A program made the position numbers and the translations under genes. A DNA stretch of 64,000 nucleotides from Theobroma cacao (taxonomy: Eukaryota; Streptophyta; Magnoliopsida; Malvales; Malvaceae): assembly GCF_000208745.1 (NCBI RefSeq), contig NC_030852.1:3959460-4023459 (forward strand). The letters run 5' to 3'. Position 1 is the stretch's first letter; each line of letters starts with the position of its first letter. The notes beneath the pieces are model-generated. The model ran no database searches. It saw nothing but the letters and a program-made list of their open reading frames with translations, and was not told the origin of the DNA. This document shows, piece after piece, positions 1-11,060 of this stretch.

Positions 1-518
1 GTCTAAGTATAAGCATGATATGAATTAATAAACTAAAACAAAACATGCAATACTAATGTTAGATACATTCATAACTAATACAACAAAATGAAAGCAAATT
101 TGTTATGGTGTTGCCAATCTGTTGAAAGTGTCAAGAAAGCATATTTGTGGAAAATATGTACTAGTGAGCCTGGGGTTTGTTTCTTGTGAATTCTGTTAGA
201 TTTTGGGTGGTTTATGGGTAGCCAATGTAAGAAAACTTCTTAGACAAATTTGGTAAGAAAACTTCTTAGACAAATTTGGGTCAAGAATAGATTTTTTTAT
301 GTTTTTAAGGGATTGGGGATAATGCTTATTACAAGTATCCAGTGTTGTATTATGGGTTGAAGCTGTTTTGTTTCAACTTTATTAAAGTCTAATGATTCGT
401 TTGTTAGATCATCACATTCACTCATTAATTAAATCTCGTTTTAAAAAAAAAACATTATTTTCTTAAATAGTTACTAGAATAAATATCTTTACTAAGATGA
501 TAATTAAGTTGGGGGAAT
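1..518. other. Intergenic, no gene recognised
   Basis: AT-rich sequence without a supportable reading frame. It could be the 3' flank or untranslated end of a gene lying to the left of the window, but nothing here proves that. The only structure I see is a perfect 26-bp tandem duplication at 227-278. Confidence 0.5.
227..278. repeat. 26-bp perfect tandem duplication
   Basis: The unit starting GTAAGAAAACTTCTTAG at 227-252 is repeated without change at 253-278. It is a simple local duplication, recent enough to be identical, or an assembly stutter. Confidence 0.85.
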
Positions 519-832
519 GTGTCCTTGGAGTTTGCATGCCAATGTGTCACAGTCTTCGTGTGGACGTTAATCCCACATCGTCAAAATAATGCTCCCAGTG
601 GATAGAGCCACAAAATCCCACATACAAGAGAAACTTTTAGCAAAGAGTAAAGGATAATGTTATGGTCATAGAGAAAAGAGCCATGAATCCTACACTGGTC
701 ATGTATTAGAGTGATATTGGGCATATAAGGGTTCACACCACTTTCAACCTGTGAAGCCCCTTTTGTTAGACAAAACCTTTAAGCCAACATGCCAAAGCAA
801 ATATTACCTTATAGGGGTTGGTGTGGATTGCA
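519..832 (+). mobile_element. LTR-like sequence, 5' side of a decayed Ty3-type element
   Basis: This stretch ends a few bases before a canonical primer-binding site (838-849). It begins at a TGTCC after a purine-rich GTTGGGGGAATG. The boundaries are guesses from TG...CA rules, and I found no matching partner LTR in the window, so the call rests mainly on the primer-binding site next to it. Confidence 0.35.
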
Positions 833-837
833 ATAGT

Positions 838-849
838 TGGTATCAGAGC
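838..849 (+). other. Retrotransposon primer-binding site (initiator tRNA-Met)
   Basis: The 12-mer TGGTATCAGAGC is the standard plant LTR-retrotransposon primer-binding site, complementary to the 3' end of initiator tRNA-Met. It marks the junction between a 5' LTR and the internal region and sets the plus-strand orientation of the broken gag that follows. Confidence 0.85.
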
Positions 850-903
850 TTAGTTGCAAATCGTTGCAAGCCATTAGTGTGCACAAGCCAAGTAGGTGGT
901 AAG

Positions 904-2120
904 ATGAGTTTTGAGAATTTTAGTGAGTTTGGAGCACCACATCCTCCGGATGTAAGGGAAAGCCAATGCACCGTGAAGGGTAGAAAGTCGAGTTCAAAAA
1001 ATGTGTTGTCCTCAATAGAGGATCGAATAACTAGGGTTGAGGTTACAATGGGTGAATTGAAGGAACAACATGATGAGATGGAGGCACGGGTTAAAAGGCT
1101 CCAAATTCAAGGCAAAGAGTTACGAGTCAAGATGTGGGGGGGGCTTTGAACCACTTGCTTAATGTCATGAATCAAAAAAATAAAAGCTTGGAGGCCATAG
1201 TGAGAACGCTGAAAGGAAAGCTGGAGCAACTCAAGGAAAAAGTAGTTGCGTGCCAAGTTGCTTCAAATGTGGGTTCGTGGGGTGCTTGGGTGGAGATATA
1301 TAAACTAATGCCCTTTATGGGGAGCCTCTCTGTCAAGGAAATAGACAACTTCATATAAGGCATAAACCTGTATTTTCGAGTGGTTGGGATAGCGAAAAAG
1401 GCTAAATTAAGTACTGTCGCTTTATTTCTTATGGATATGGCTCTCCTATGATGACATTATAGGGACGACAAGATGAGGCACAGAGGGCGTGGCGTGAACA
1501 CATGGGAGGAGTTCACACGAGAGCTGAGGCAGTAGTTTAAGCTCAAGTATGCCAAAGATGAGTTCAGGGGCAAGATCCGCAAGCTCACACAAAAGGGCAA
1601 GGTAAGGGATTATTGTCGAGAGTTTTTTGAGTTGCTACTCATGGTGTTGAACATGAGTGAACGGAAACCGCTATTTTGTTTCATGGATAGGCTGAAACCG
1701 TGGTGAAGGCTAAGTTGCAACACCGAGGTGTGCTGGAAATGAGTGAAGCCATAGTCGTAGTAGAATTACTAGCCAAGTTTAAGAGTGTTGACTTCTCCAA
1801 GCAATGAAAAAACAAAAAGAAAAGGACTGATGAAGGCTCATTGTCTGAAAAGGAGGGCAATGAGAAAGTTGCTCGCCTAAGGCCAAAACTAACATCAAGA
1901 GCCGAGAAAAGAGAGTTCTCAAGTGCTTTTTGTGTAAAAATGCTCACTGAGTTAAGTATTACCCGATCAAGAATAAGCTTTCAGTGATATAAAGAAAGAG
2001 AGTAAAAAAGATGAACCAGAACAAGAGGAACCCAAGAACCTAGGTGCCATTGTGAAAGATGTGGAACCTAGGAAGGAGTTATGGTTGGGAGCTATTTGTG
2101 GGTGTCGGGAGCCAAGCGAC
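904..2120 (+). pseudogene. Broken gag of a Ty3/gypsy-type retrotransposon
   Basis: Fragments in several frames read as a plant Ty3 gag. A start at 904 (MSFENFSEF) opens a coiled-coil-like stretch (about 1000-1120, EDRITRVEVTMGELKEQ). About 1480-1720 resembles the retrotransposon gag domain (TWEEFTRELRQ, then FKLKYAKDEFRGKIRKLTQ and VRDYCREFFELL). Around 1925 a damaged zinc knuckle begins CFLCKNAH. Frameshifts and stops interrupt it throughout, and I see no protease or polymerase. Homology is judged by eye. Confidence 0.6.
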
Positions 2121-2240
2121 TCCTCAATTAAATGACCAAGGAGGAACTGACATCATTGAGGTAGAAGAGATAGGCGAGCGCGTAGAAAGTCACAACATTT
2201 CCCTTGCAATGAGGGAGTTAATAGCTTGAATGGGGGAGAG

Positions 2241-2936
2241 TGTCACAAGCAGTGTGACATGAGGACAAAGGAAAGGCCATATAAGGTGTAAGGCAAGCAG
2301 GTAACAGGCCACAAATGGAATGGAAGTAAGCCCTACAGGTTTCTTAGCCAAGCAGATAAGGCTAAAGTGTAAACAAGCAATAAACCAAGCAACAGGAAAA
2401 CGAAAGTACATAGCACTAGTAACGGCATGAGAGTACACAGTAGGGGCATGAGCCAACTCGCATAGGATTGAGACAACTCATCGAGCACACATAGATTGCA
2501 CATAGCATCAAGATAGTAAAATCACCCAATAGCTAGTTAGTCGCACAATATTACTGCGCATCGGAATACGTATATGCATGCTTTGTATTTTAGAGAGAAA
2601 CTTTTGAAAGGAAACCCTTGGAGGGAAACCTTATGGAGAGAAATCCTAGAAGGAAACTTTTAGAGGGACAATTCCCTCCCATTCTAGCTTTGTAACTCTT
2701 GAGTACCTCGTCTATAAATGCTTCCCCTCATTTTATACTTGTATATAGAGTAAATCCCACTTGAATGAAATATAGCTCTTCTCTCTAACTTCTGTCTTTG
2801 CTTATGAGCTTGTGAGTTCTAAAGCTTGTGTTTGAGCCTGAGCGTGGCTAGAAGGTGTTCTTAGGCTAACTTAGGCTCGGTGACCAAGTGAAAAATGAGT
2901 CCTAGATCGCACGAGGAGTGGTCTAGAGAACCACTA
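2241..2936 (+). mobile_element. LTR-like sequence downstream of the gag remnant
   Basis: A purine tract (AATGGGGGAGAG) is followed at 2241 by TGTCACAAGC, which looks like a polypurine tract plus an LTR start. A TATA-like CTATAAATG at about 2710 and a pyrimidine-rich leader-like stretch at about 2770-2790 fit U3/R/U5 organisation. It does not resemble the sequence before the primer-binding site at 838, so the two need not be a pair. The right boundary is uncertain. Confidence 0.35.
2594..2664. repeat. Purine-rich short tandem repeat
   Basis: About five imperfect copies of a 13-16 bp unit of the form GAAACcttTGGAGG run through this stretch inside the LTR-like sequence. The spacing is irregular. 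Confidence 0.6.
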
Positions 2937-3385
2937 CTTAACAAATAACTGCAGCTCACAAGAAAGTGGGAAAAATTATCTTAACAATGATTTCTATTGC
3001 TTATTGATTCAAAACTTAAAAACAAACGACTACTAATGAAAAATCAAATTTAGACAAGGTGAAATTTCTAACCAAAATTAACAGAGATATTAATATATTT
3101 TATATAGTGCGAAAGGAACCATACTTTAATCTTACAACCAAAATTAGTATCATTTAATAAACTCAGTAAAGATATTTAATACTAATCTTTTCTTGTTTAT
3201 TTTCTAATCTAATTTCTAATCTAACCTTACTTCCATCTTTATTCTTCTCAATACAATATTGTTGAAGCATTGGTAACTAAATTCTACATTTACAATTGCA
3301 TTTCACAAGTTATATTTGCCTCATACTCTAAACTTCCCCTAATATGAACAATGCTTTCAGCATAAACAACTAGCTACGTTGAGTG
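2937..3385. other. Intergenic, AT-rich
   Basis: No reading frame, RNA gene or repeat boundary that I can support. Confidence 0.5.
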
Positions 3386-4260
3386 CTAACTCATGTAGAT
3401 TCCAAAATCTTGAAGCTCTCCTATGTAGGGATCAAACATAACTAGTTTATGGTTTTCACTTTCCAAAAAAAAATTTCCATTCTTTCAATGTCCCAACGAC
3501 ATTTTGACTCCAAGAATTGGTCCAATGGTAAGTTGTTTAGTCCATGAATATTTATTCAAAACCCATATGTCATAGCATTTTTCCATGCCTCTTTTTGGAT
3601 GAACAATTGTAGCAAGAGCTTCATTAAAGGAAGCAATACACCACAAGCACTTAGCTTCAGACATACAAAAATTTCGTAAAAATAATTTCGAGAAAACTTC
3701 TTCAACAAAGTTAAAAGAAAGGATTAGAGCACCATCATCACCTATCACTTGCTATGGTAAATCCCATTTATGTAAGTATTAAACAAATCAGGATCATTAA
3801 TAAAGACATTAAAATGAACAATTTCTCTCCAGGAATCCATCCTAAAGTTGTATAAATCAATTTGATTTATAAATTTAAATAGGGCAAATCCATCTTCTTC
3901 GTGGGCATAGTTAATAACATCCATTAAAACCTTGTAGTCATCTGAGTTACCTTTAAACCCGAACTCGACACAACCAAAATAAGTGCAATTTGCAGAAGAA
4001 GGACATAAGATAGTGGAGTCAGGAAGAACCTTAACTTTTGTTGTGGAGGGATTCCAAAGGTGATGCTATAATAATTGTGCAAACAAAGCAAGCCATTACA
4101 TGTATTGAAGATTGTGAGTTGAGTAAAGTCAGGCATATGAATATTCTCTTTGACTTTTAGATTATACTCAACCTCATGTTCACCATATTTTTAATTTTCA
4201 TTTAAGTTGAAAGTAGGGAGAAGTAAAGGACCTAGTCGTAATGCATAAAAAGGATATTGA
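3386..4260 (-). pseudogene. F-box protein pseudogene (F-box-associated domain only)
   Basis: Read on the minus strand, pieces in different frames line up with the F-box-associated interaction domain (FBA_1 type, as in CPR1/CPR30-like proteins): FNTCNGLLCLHN, then a WNPST motif with KVKVLP, then a GFKGNSDDYKVL stretch, a DSWREI motif, an NGIYH motif, a VIGDDGALILSF block and, near the end, ENHKLVMFDPYIGEL before a stop at 3386-3388. At least three frameshifts or stops break it. The N-terminal F-box itself is missing. In this family the F-box binds SKP1 in SCF ubiquitin ligases and the FBA region binds the target; this copy cannot do either intact. Assignment is by motif recognition and fairly sure. 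Confidence 0.75.
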
Positions 4261-4468
4261 AATTGTTGTTTTTATGGTTGGTGATAAAATCGAAGGTTTA
4301 AACAGAAGAGCACCAAGGTTTAAAAACACACTTGAATCTCATTAGGGATTTAACAGGAAGCCTTAAAAGGATGTCCATCACCAAGATTTCTAGTAACTCG
4401 TGGTTGGTAATTGGCATTGATATGGAGCAGTTCATTCTTTATTTGAAACAAATGATTAAGACATCAAG

Positions 4469-7085
4469 TGTCAAACCCTGTTCTATAAAATAATTACGAC
4501 GTCATTTACATGCTCAATAGAATGTTTGCAGATTTAGAAAGTTCAAGAAATCGTTAAAAGACGATATTGCTCCTAATGGTACCATTGAGTCGATTAAGCC
4601 TCGAACTAGTTCAAATAGAAATTTTAAGGTGAAATTAAGAGTTTCACAGTTCATGGATGACTTAAAATGGTAATTCGGAGTTTGAGGATCAATTTGGAGT
4701 CAAACCGAAATTTTCACTATCTAGGGGTAAAATGGTCATTTGCCACTTGGGGACAAAATGAAAATTTTTAGAAAAGATTTTTTTTGGTCCATTTGACTTA
4801 TTGGAGTATGATTTAAGTATTGGAGTATGATTTGAAGTTTAGAAGTGAAAAATTTTAATTCCGGTATAATTTGGAGTATAAGGGTGAAATGGTAATTTTG
4901 CCACCCCGGGGGCAAATCGGTAAATTTTCACCCCCGACACTTGTCAAGACCAAGGGATTTTATTCATCATGGAAATGGATAAACATGAGAAATGTGTGGT
5001 GGAGAATTAAAGAATTAAAAGTCAAATATTTAAAATTTGAACCAATAAGGAAATGCCATGTGTCATGTTTTTATTATTTTATTATTTCTTTATAAAAAGG
5101 CAAAAAAATCAGCCCATTTCTCCCATAGTGATCAGCCAAACCAGAAGAGAAGAGAAACCAAGGAAGAACAAACCCTAGGTGGGAAAAATCAAAGAGAAAG
5201 TGTTGGAATTCAAGGATTTGATCAAGCAAAGGTAAAATTTCTTTGATTTTGCTAGTGATTTACCTTACCCATGCATTTTTCCTTAATTTTCATGGTTAAA
5301 TTACATGTTTTCATGATGAAATTATGGCTGGTCAAAATGGGTATGGAGAGAGAAAGATGTTGGAATTGTTTGATTTTGAGTTATGTTGGTGTTTAGAGTT
5401 AGTTAAACATGTTTAGAAACAAAACAACAAGAAAAGAATCCATTTTCCCCATGAACCTTCAATGGCCGAAAGTTCTAAGAAGAAAAGTGAAGATAAATTT
5501 GTCTAATTATGTGTTAATTAGTTGTGCTTGGTGAATTGAGGGATTGGAAAAGAAATGGAGAAAGTTGAAGTGAAATTGGACGCATTGGCCAATTTATTGG
5601 ATGAAAAATCGACTTAGGTCAATACCGGGTCTAGATGGCTACTTGTACATTTTTCATTTCATATCATGCATATATATCGAGCCTGAAAAAGCTTATGACT
5701 GTTAGACACAATTTAATTGAAATATGTGCCATGGATTATGGCTAGGTGGTGAGCCATTAGATACGGGTAAAGGACTGTACCCGCGGACTGAAAATAGGAG
5801 TATATCGACTCCTAAAATAGTGAGTAAACTTACTATCGTCTTAATTATCTAGAGTAGATTTATTTAATTGTGTGATTTTATGGAAAAATGGTTTAATTGG
5901 AAAATTGTTGTGTTTTATGGGAAAATGAGATTTTATAAAATAATTTTATAAAATTTTTGTAAATTTAATAATGATTTCAAAAATAGAGTAATTGAAGACC
6001 TATACTATGATTATGTTGTTTATCCATGATTTTCATTAAATGGCTTATGATAAATGTGGGTATGACTGGTTATTTTTATGATTTAAAGAATATGTGAATT
6101 GCTTTGATTTGCCTTGAATGTGATAAGTGAGCCATGTCATATTATTGTGATTTTATTGGTTGGTGGATTATAAAGTGGGCACTGCAGTGACGAGGGTTCC
6201 GTGGGCCAACCTAATTAGAGGGGCACGGTTCTCAATTATTGAGCTTACCTTGATTGGAGAGGCGCGTAGGATAACTCCCGAGGTAGGATTTGAGTACACT
6301 TCACGCTGGCCACCACGTGAAACTGGGACTCAGCCAACGCCGAGGAACAGCTGTGTTGTTAGAGGTGAAATGTGTTTGTGTGTGTGACAATAAACAGCCT
6401 TGGCGGTCTCGGTAAGATGCCTTTGCGGGGTATCCCCAAGAATGGATTTTTGGCAAGGGCCAAGTTTTTGAAAAGTGCATAAGTCATGTTGAGTAATTGG
6501 ATGAAATCCAATTATTTATATGGGTTGGGATGAATTATTTTAATTGTCTCCTATTACTCGATTTTAGATTATTTTGATGATGTTTGTCTACTCACTAGGA
6601 TTTTATAATCTCACCCTTCTTCCTATCTATTTTTCAGGCTCAGGACAATTTGTTGATAGTTGATTAAGACGAGAATTAATCTCGGAGTTGCATCTTAGAA
6701 AGTAAGGGTTTGTAACCCTACATTTTCTTAGTCAGTTGGGGGCCCACGTGTCACTGTAAAAATAATTTTATTCTTCAGTTATTTAATTTAAAATATGTAT
6801 GAATATATTTAGCTTTTACACCATATTTTTGGTGAGTTTCGGTATTTTTGAAGAAAAATGACGAAAATGCCCTTGTGAGCCAAAAAGTAATATTTTATTG
6901 TTTTGATTTGGAAATGACTTATGATTTTTTTTTGAAATGTGAAATTTAATAACTGTCGCTCACTAGGGAGATGCAGAAGCTGATGTTAAGCTTTGCAGGG
7001 TTTCGATCGGCATTCGGGGTAATGAGTGCCTATCGGGACGTCGCGACGGTTGTCACGGGCTCGATGGGAGTTCCGGGTCGTGACA
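4469..7085 (+). mobile_element. Large LTR of the local family (copy A), probably solo
   Basis: It starts TGTCAAACCCTG and ends GGGTCGTGACA, a 2,617-bp sequence with TG...CA ends. It is homologous over its length to three other copies in this window (11061-14257, 14739-17765, and 19702-22444 reversed). Shared landmarks are a GC-rich core (about 6178-6410, with GAGGGGCACGG, GAGGCGCGTAGG, CCACCACGTGAA and CTCAGCCAACGCC) and a closing block ACGGGCTCGATGGGAGTT. No internal region follows, and unlike the other copies the 5-bp flanks (TCAAG, TCTAA) do not match. Lineage within Ty3/gypsy is unassigned. Confidence 0.75.
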
Positions 7086-8495
7086 TCTAACCTCGTCAAG
7101 ATTGATGTTCACTTTTTTAGGGTTTCTAACCTTGTCATAATTAGTGTTTTCCCAACGCCCTAATGTCAGTTTGGTATCAAAGCAAGAGAATCATTATTTA
7201 CTGCGTAGTTCGATTCTTGTCGCTATCCAGTTTCGAATCTCCTTGTTCGGGTAATTTTGTCTCTTTTATTGTTTTCTAGTTTTGTCATAATTTTTTTCTA
7301 CATTACCACATCTTCATCACCATATAATAAAATGCCACCAAGACACTAAAATCGTCAAAGAGATGATTATGAGAACAAGGTTGAGGATTTACGTCGCCAA
7401 GTTCAAGAATTACAAAAACAACTAGCAAGACGTGATGTTGCTCAAATTAAGAACAGTGGCTCCAGTGTTGAAGAGGATAATACCAATCATTTCCACCAAG
7501 AATTGTCTTTTGATGAAGAAGTACCTATACGTTTTCTGAAAATCGCTATTAATAAAGATTTGGGAATTAAGGTAGACATTCTTGAGTTTAGAGGAAAACT
7601 TCAGCTTAATGATTTTCTTGACTAGCTGTACACAGTGGAAAGAGTTTTTAAGCTCAAAGATGTTCTTGATGAAATGTGTGAAGCTTGTTGCAATTAAATA
7701 AAAAAAAAACATGCCTTTATTTGGTGGAAAATTATCAAACGACAACGAGAAAGAGAAAGCTGTAACAAGATTAAAACATGGGATAAGATGCGTTAAGAAC
7801 TTAAACATAAATTCCTTCCTGAGCATTATTAATAAGAAATTTTTATTAAATTTCATAACTTGAGGCAAAAAATAATGTTAGTGGAGGAATATACATTGGA
7901 GTTCAAACAACTTCACATGAAGTACGATGCCCATGAACCTGAAGAGCAAACTATAGCTCGTTATCTTGAAGGTCTCAATGTTGAAATTGCGGATGTTGTT
8001 CAACTACAACAATATTGGAACTTAAATGATGTTATCATATTAGTGTTAAAGGTTGAAAAACAACGATCACAGAAAAGCTCAGTGAGTTCATTTAGATAAA
8101 AAAATTCTACTTCAAACTGTAAGAGACAAAGTTCAGTAACTATTTGCCTTCAAAGGTAAACTCTTTCAAAACGACAAATAATAATGATAAAGAAAATTCT
8201 TCTACTTGTGGTTCTAATGTCAACAAGAAATGCTTCAAATGCCAAGGATTTGGGCATATTGCTTCTGATTGTCTAAATCAAAGAATTATCTTCCTAGTAG
8301 AAAAAGAAGTTATAAAAGAACCTATCATGGAAGAAGTAGAGGATGAGTTAGTATCTTTAGTTTGGCTAACCAAAGTGGGATTTTGACCATTGTTCACCTT
8401 AGTGGGGTTTTTTCAACCTCGTCAAGATTGATGTTCACCTTAGTGAGGCTTCTAACCTTGCCATAATTGATGTTTTCACAACATCTCAGTGTCTT
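7086..8495 (+). mobile_element. Gag-only, internally deleted Ty3-type element
   Basis: About 85 bp of LTR end (7088-7171, containing AACCTCGTCAAGATTGATG and TTTCTAACCTTG) precedes a primer-binding site TGGTATCAAAGC at 7172-7183. A related copy of the same LTR end lies at 8412-8495. Between them is a broken gag and no polymerase. The deletion appears to have removed everything from the end of gag to near the end of the 3' LTR. The 5' LTR is cut off on its left by the large LTR ending at 7085. Confidence 0.65.
7333..8386 (+). pseudogene. Gag with zinc knuckle, chromovirus-like, broken
   Basis: The reading starts at about 7333 (MPPRRH, then a stop). A coiled-coil-like region is visible at about 7375-7430 (VEDLRRQVQELQKQLARRD). 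At 7872-8070 the typical gag motif appears (VEEYTLEFKQL, then TIARYLEGLNVEIADVVQLQQ). At about 8230-8275 an intact CCHC zinc knuckle reads CFKCQGFGHIASDC. Stops at about 7624, 7695 and 8097 and frame changes show it is dead. The motif pattern resembles chromovirus gags; lineage not certain. Confidence 0.7.
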
Positions 8496-9613
8496 CATAA
8501 TGCCTTCAATTTTTCTATTTTATACTGGTCTTCGTTTACTTCAAAATGGCTCAAATGCGTCTATTTATAGTTAGGGCAAAGTTTAAAGCCGTTAGACATA
8601 AGTTTGAATCAAATTTGACTGTTGCTTAAGCTTGAGGGTCAACTACAACACTCCTAGGGTTGAGTATGTTCTTCAAATTTCTCAGTCAGGGTTGCATAGT
8701 TGAGTATAACTTTCCTCTACTCGATCTTTTTCCCAAAAGCATGTGTTTTGCAAAATTGAATTGCAATAGTTGACTATATCTGTGTAATGTTGACTTTTCC
8801 TTGCTTTTGACTTGTCAAGGTTGACTATGCTTGGTCCAAAGTCGACTATGTTTATTCAAAACATGATTTTCTTGAGCTTTCTGGAACAGGGTCGACTATG
8901 GCTTTATAATCTTCAAGTTTGCACTCTTTGAGACTTTGGATCGACTCGAGCTTCTCTAAGATCAACTCTTGGCTTGTGTTTTGAGATTTCCTTAGCTTTT
9001 CGACTCTTCTCTCTAGTTATTTCATCCTTGTCTTGCTCCTTCATTCAAATAACACTTAAAAGCTTATTTACTCTTGCATTCTTAGTTGAATATGCATTGT
9101 TTGAAAGCTTATATAAGTGTTTTCTAATAAAATATGGCTTTTAAAACAAATATGCAACCTTAGGGGATTAAAAATGTATTTGAGACAATTTCAAATACTT
9201 AACATTAAGTTTAAGATAACATGTGATTTTTGTCAATTCAAAACATAATGTAACTCAAGGTTAACAACCTCTTTCACTTTCTTTTTTTGTTCTTCCATAA
9301 GCATCCAAACTAAAATGTTATTGAATCTTTAAGAGAGAGTGCTATTGAAACCCTAAAAGAAAGAACGAGTGAAAATTTTGGTATGAAGATTTTTTTTCTA
9401 TAGAGAGAAAGAGAAAAAAAAGACTATTGAATCGAAACGACTTTTAGCTTAACAAGGAAGTAATTCTTTTTTTTTTTTGTTAACATTGGAACCAGATGAG
9501 TGGGCAGCTAGCTGATTTGATCACCAATTATGATAAATAATCAGTCTTTAAGTTGTGATCGTAGAATATTATTAATGTTGGAAAAATTTTGCCATAACTT
9601 CTATTAAAATTTT
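8496..9613. other. Repeat-derived intergenic stretch with reiterated GTCGACTATG-like motif
   Basis: No gene. Between about 8640 and 9010 the motif GTTGACTATG or GTCGACTATG and close variants (GTTGAGTATG, GTCAACTA, ATCGACTCG) recurs about a dozen times at irregular spacing. A TATA-like TCTATTTATAG lies at about 8560. It looks like part of a retrotransposon LTR, but I could not find its ends. Confidence 0.5.
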
Positions 9614-9803
9614 AATTGGTCAAAGTACTCAATTGATCTTTGTACCCTTGCATTTGGTCCAATTTAGTTCCTGTACTCAAAATAGAAACAATTTATTCCT
9701 TTGATTTTGAGAATTACTCCAATTTAGTTCTTGTTAAAGGTCTTTGAAAGAGAATAAGAGAATGACATGGTCCACCATGCCTAAGCCCTTGTTTCTAATT
9801 ATT

Positions 9804-10955
9804 CCTTACTTTTGTCTTTTTTTTTTCTTTTCTTCCTTTTTCTTCACACCAAAGTCCTTGTCACCACATCTAAACCCTTACTTCTAATTATTTCAAACAT
9901 TTTTTTATCATTTTTTTTCTTTCCTCTTTTTTTACCTCATCTTTTTTTTCTTTTTATCCTCTCACTTTCTCCCTTAAACATTAATGACTAACGTTTCGTC
10001 AATTAGGGGATGATGTTAAAGGAAAAAGGTGATTGGTGACCTATGATAATGGGCGACGGTGACTAATCTTTACAAGAGAATGTGAGAGGAGAGAGAGAGA
10101 GAAAAAAGATTGGCAATTGACGCTTCGTCAGTCAGGGGATGACATTAAAAGGAAAATGTGACTGATTACTAGTGACCAATGACCTACGATAGTAATTATT
10201 TAATACTTTTGTCTCTTTTTTTCTTTTCTTCCTTTTTTCACACCAAAGTCCTTACCACCACGTCTAAAACCCTTGCTTCTAATTATTTCAAACATCTTTT
10301 TTTCATTTTTTCCTTCCTCTGTTTTTACCTCTTCCTTTTTTTTTCTCTCTTTTCTCACTTTCTCCCTTAAACACCAATGATTGATGCTTCGTTGATTAGG
10401 GGATGACATAAAAGGAAACGGTGATTGGTGACCTACAATAATGGGCGACGATGACCTATCTTTAAGGGAAAAGATGAGAGGAAAAAGAGAAAAAAGACTG
10501 ACAACCAACACTTTGCCAATCAAAGGAAAATGAGAAAGTGACCAATTACTGGCAACAAATGACCTGGGATAGTAATTATTTCTTACTTTTGTCTCTTTTT
10601 TTCTTTTTTTTTTACACCGAAGTCCTTATCACCACACCTAAACATTTTGCTTTTAATTATTTTTATATCTTTTTCTCATTTTTTTCCTTCTTTTCTTTCT
10701 ACCTCCTCTTTTTTTCTCTCTTGTCTCACTTTCTCCCTTAAACATTGATGACCGACGCTTCGTCAATCAGGGGATGACATTAAAGGGAAAAGGTAATTGG
10801 TGACCTGTGATAGTGGGCGACGATGGTCGATCTTTAAAGGAAAAGGTGAGAATAGAGAGGAAAACATGACCGATGCTTTGTCAATCAGGGGATGATGTTA
10901 AAGAGAGAAGATGACCGATTGCTAGTGACCGGTGACCTATGATAGTGGGCGACGG
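9804..10955. repeat. Three direct repeats of about 380-400 bp
   Basis: The block beginning CTTTTGTCTCTTTTTTTC then CACACCAAAGTCC starts near 9804, 10206 and 10589. Each unit ends in a purine-rich half with GACGCTTCGTCAATCAGGGG, a GTGACC stretch and TGGGCGACGGTG. Related units continue on the far side of the hAT-like insertion (18612-19440). All run in the same direction. Confidence 0.8.
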
Positions 10956-11060
10956 TAGGGGTAAGCAAATATCCACCGAACCGAATAACTAAACCGAACC
11001 AAAATGAGTTCGATTGGTTCAATTTTTTGATTAATTCGATTAAGATAATTCGACTAATAA

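Noticed and set aside
519..832. Possible Cassandra-type element with a 5S rRNA promoter
   Set aside because: I looked for the 5S internal promoter boxes and did not see them.
10179..10741. ORFs rich in F, S, L or K
   Set aside because: Low-complexity translations of pyrimidine and purine tracts in the repeat units.
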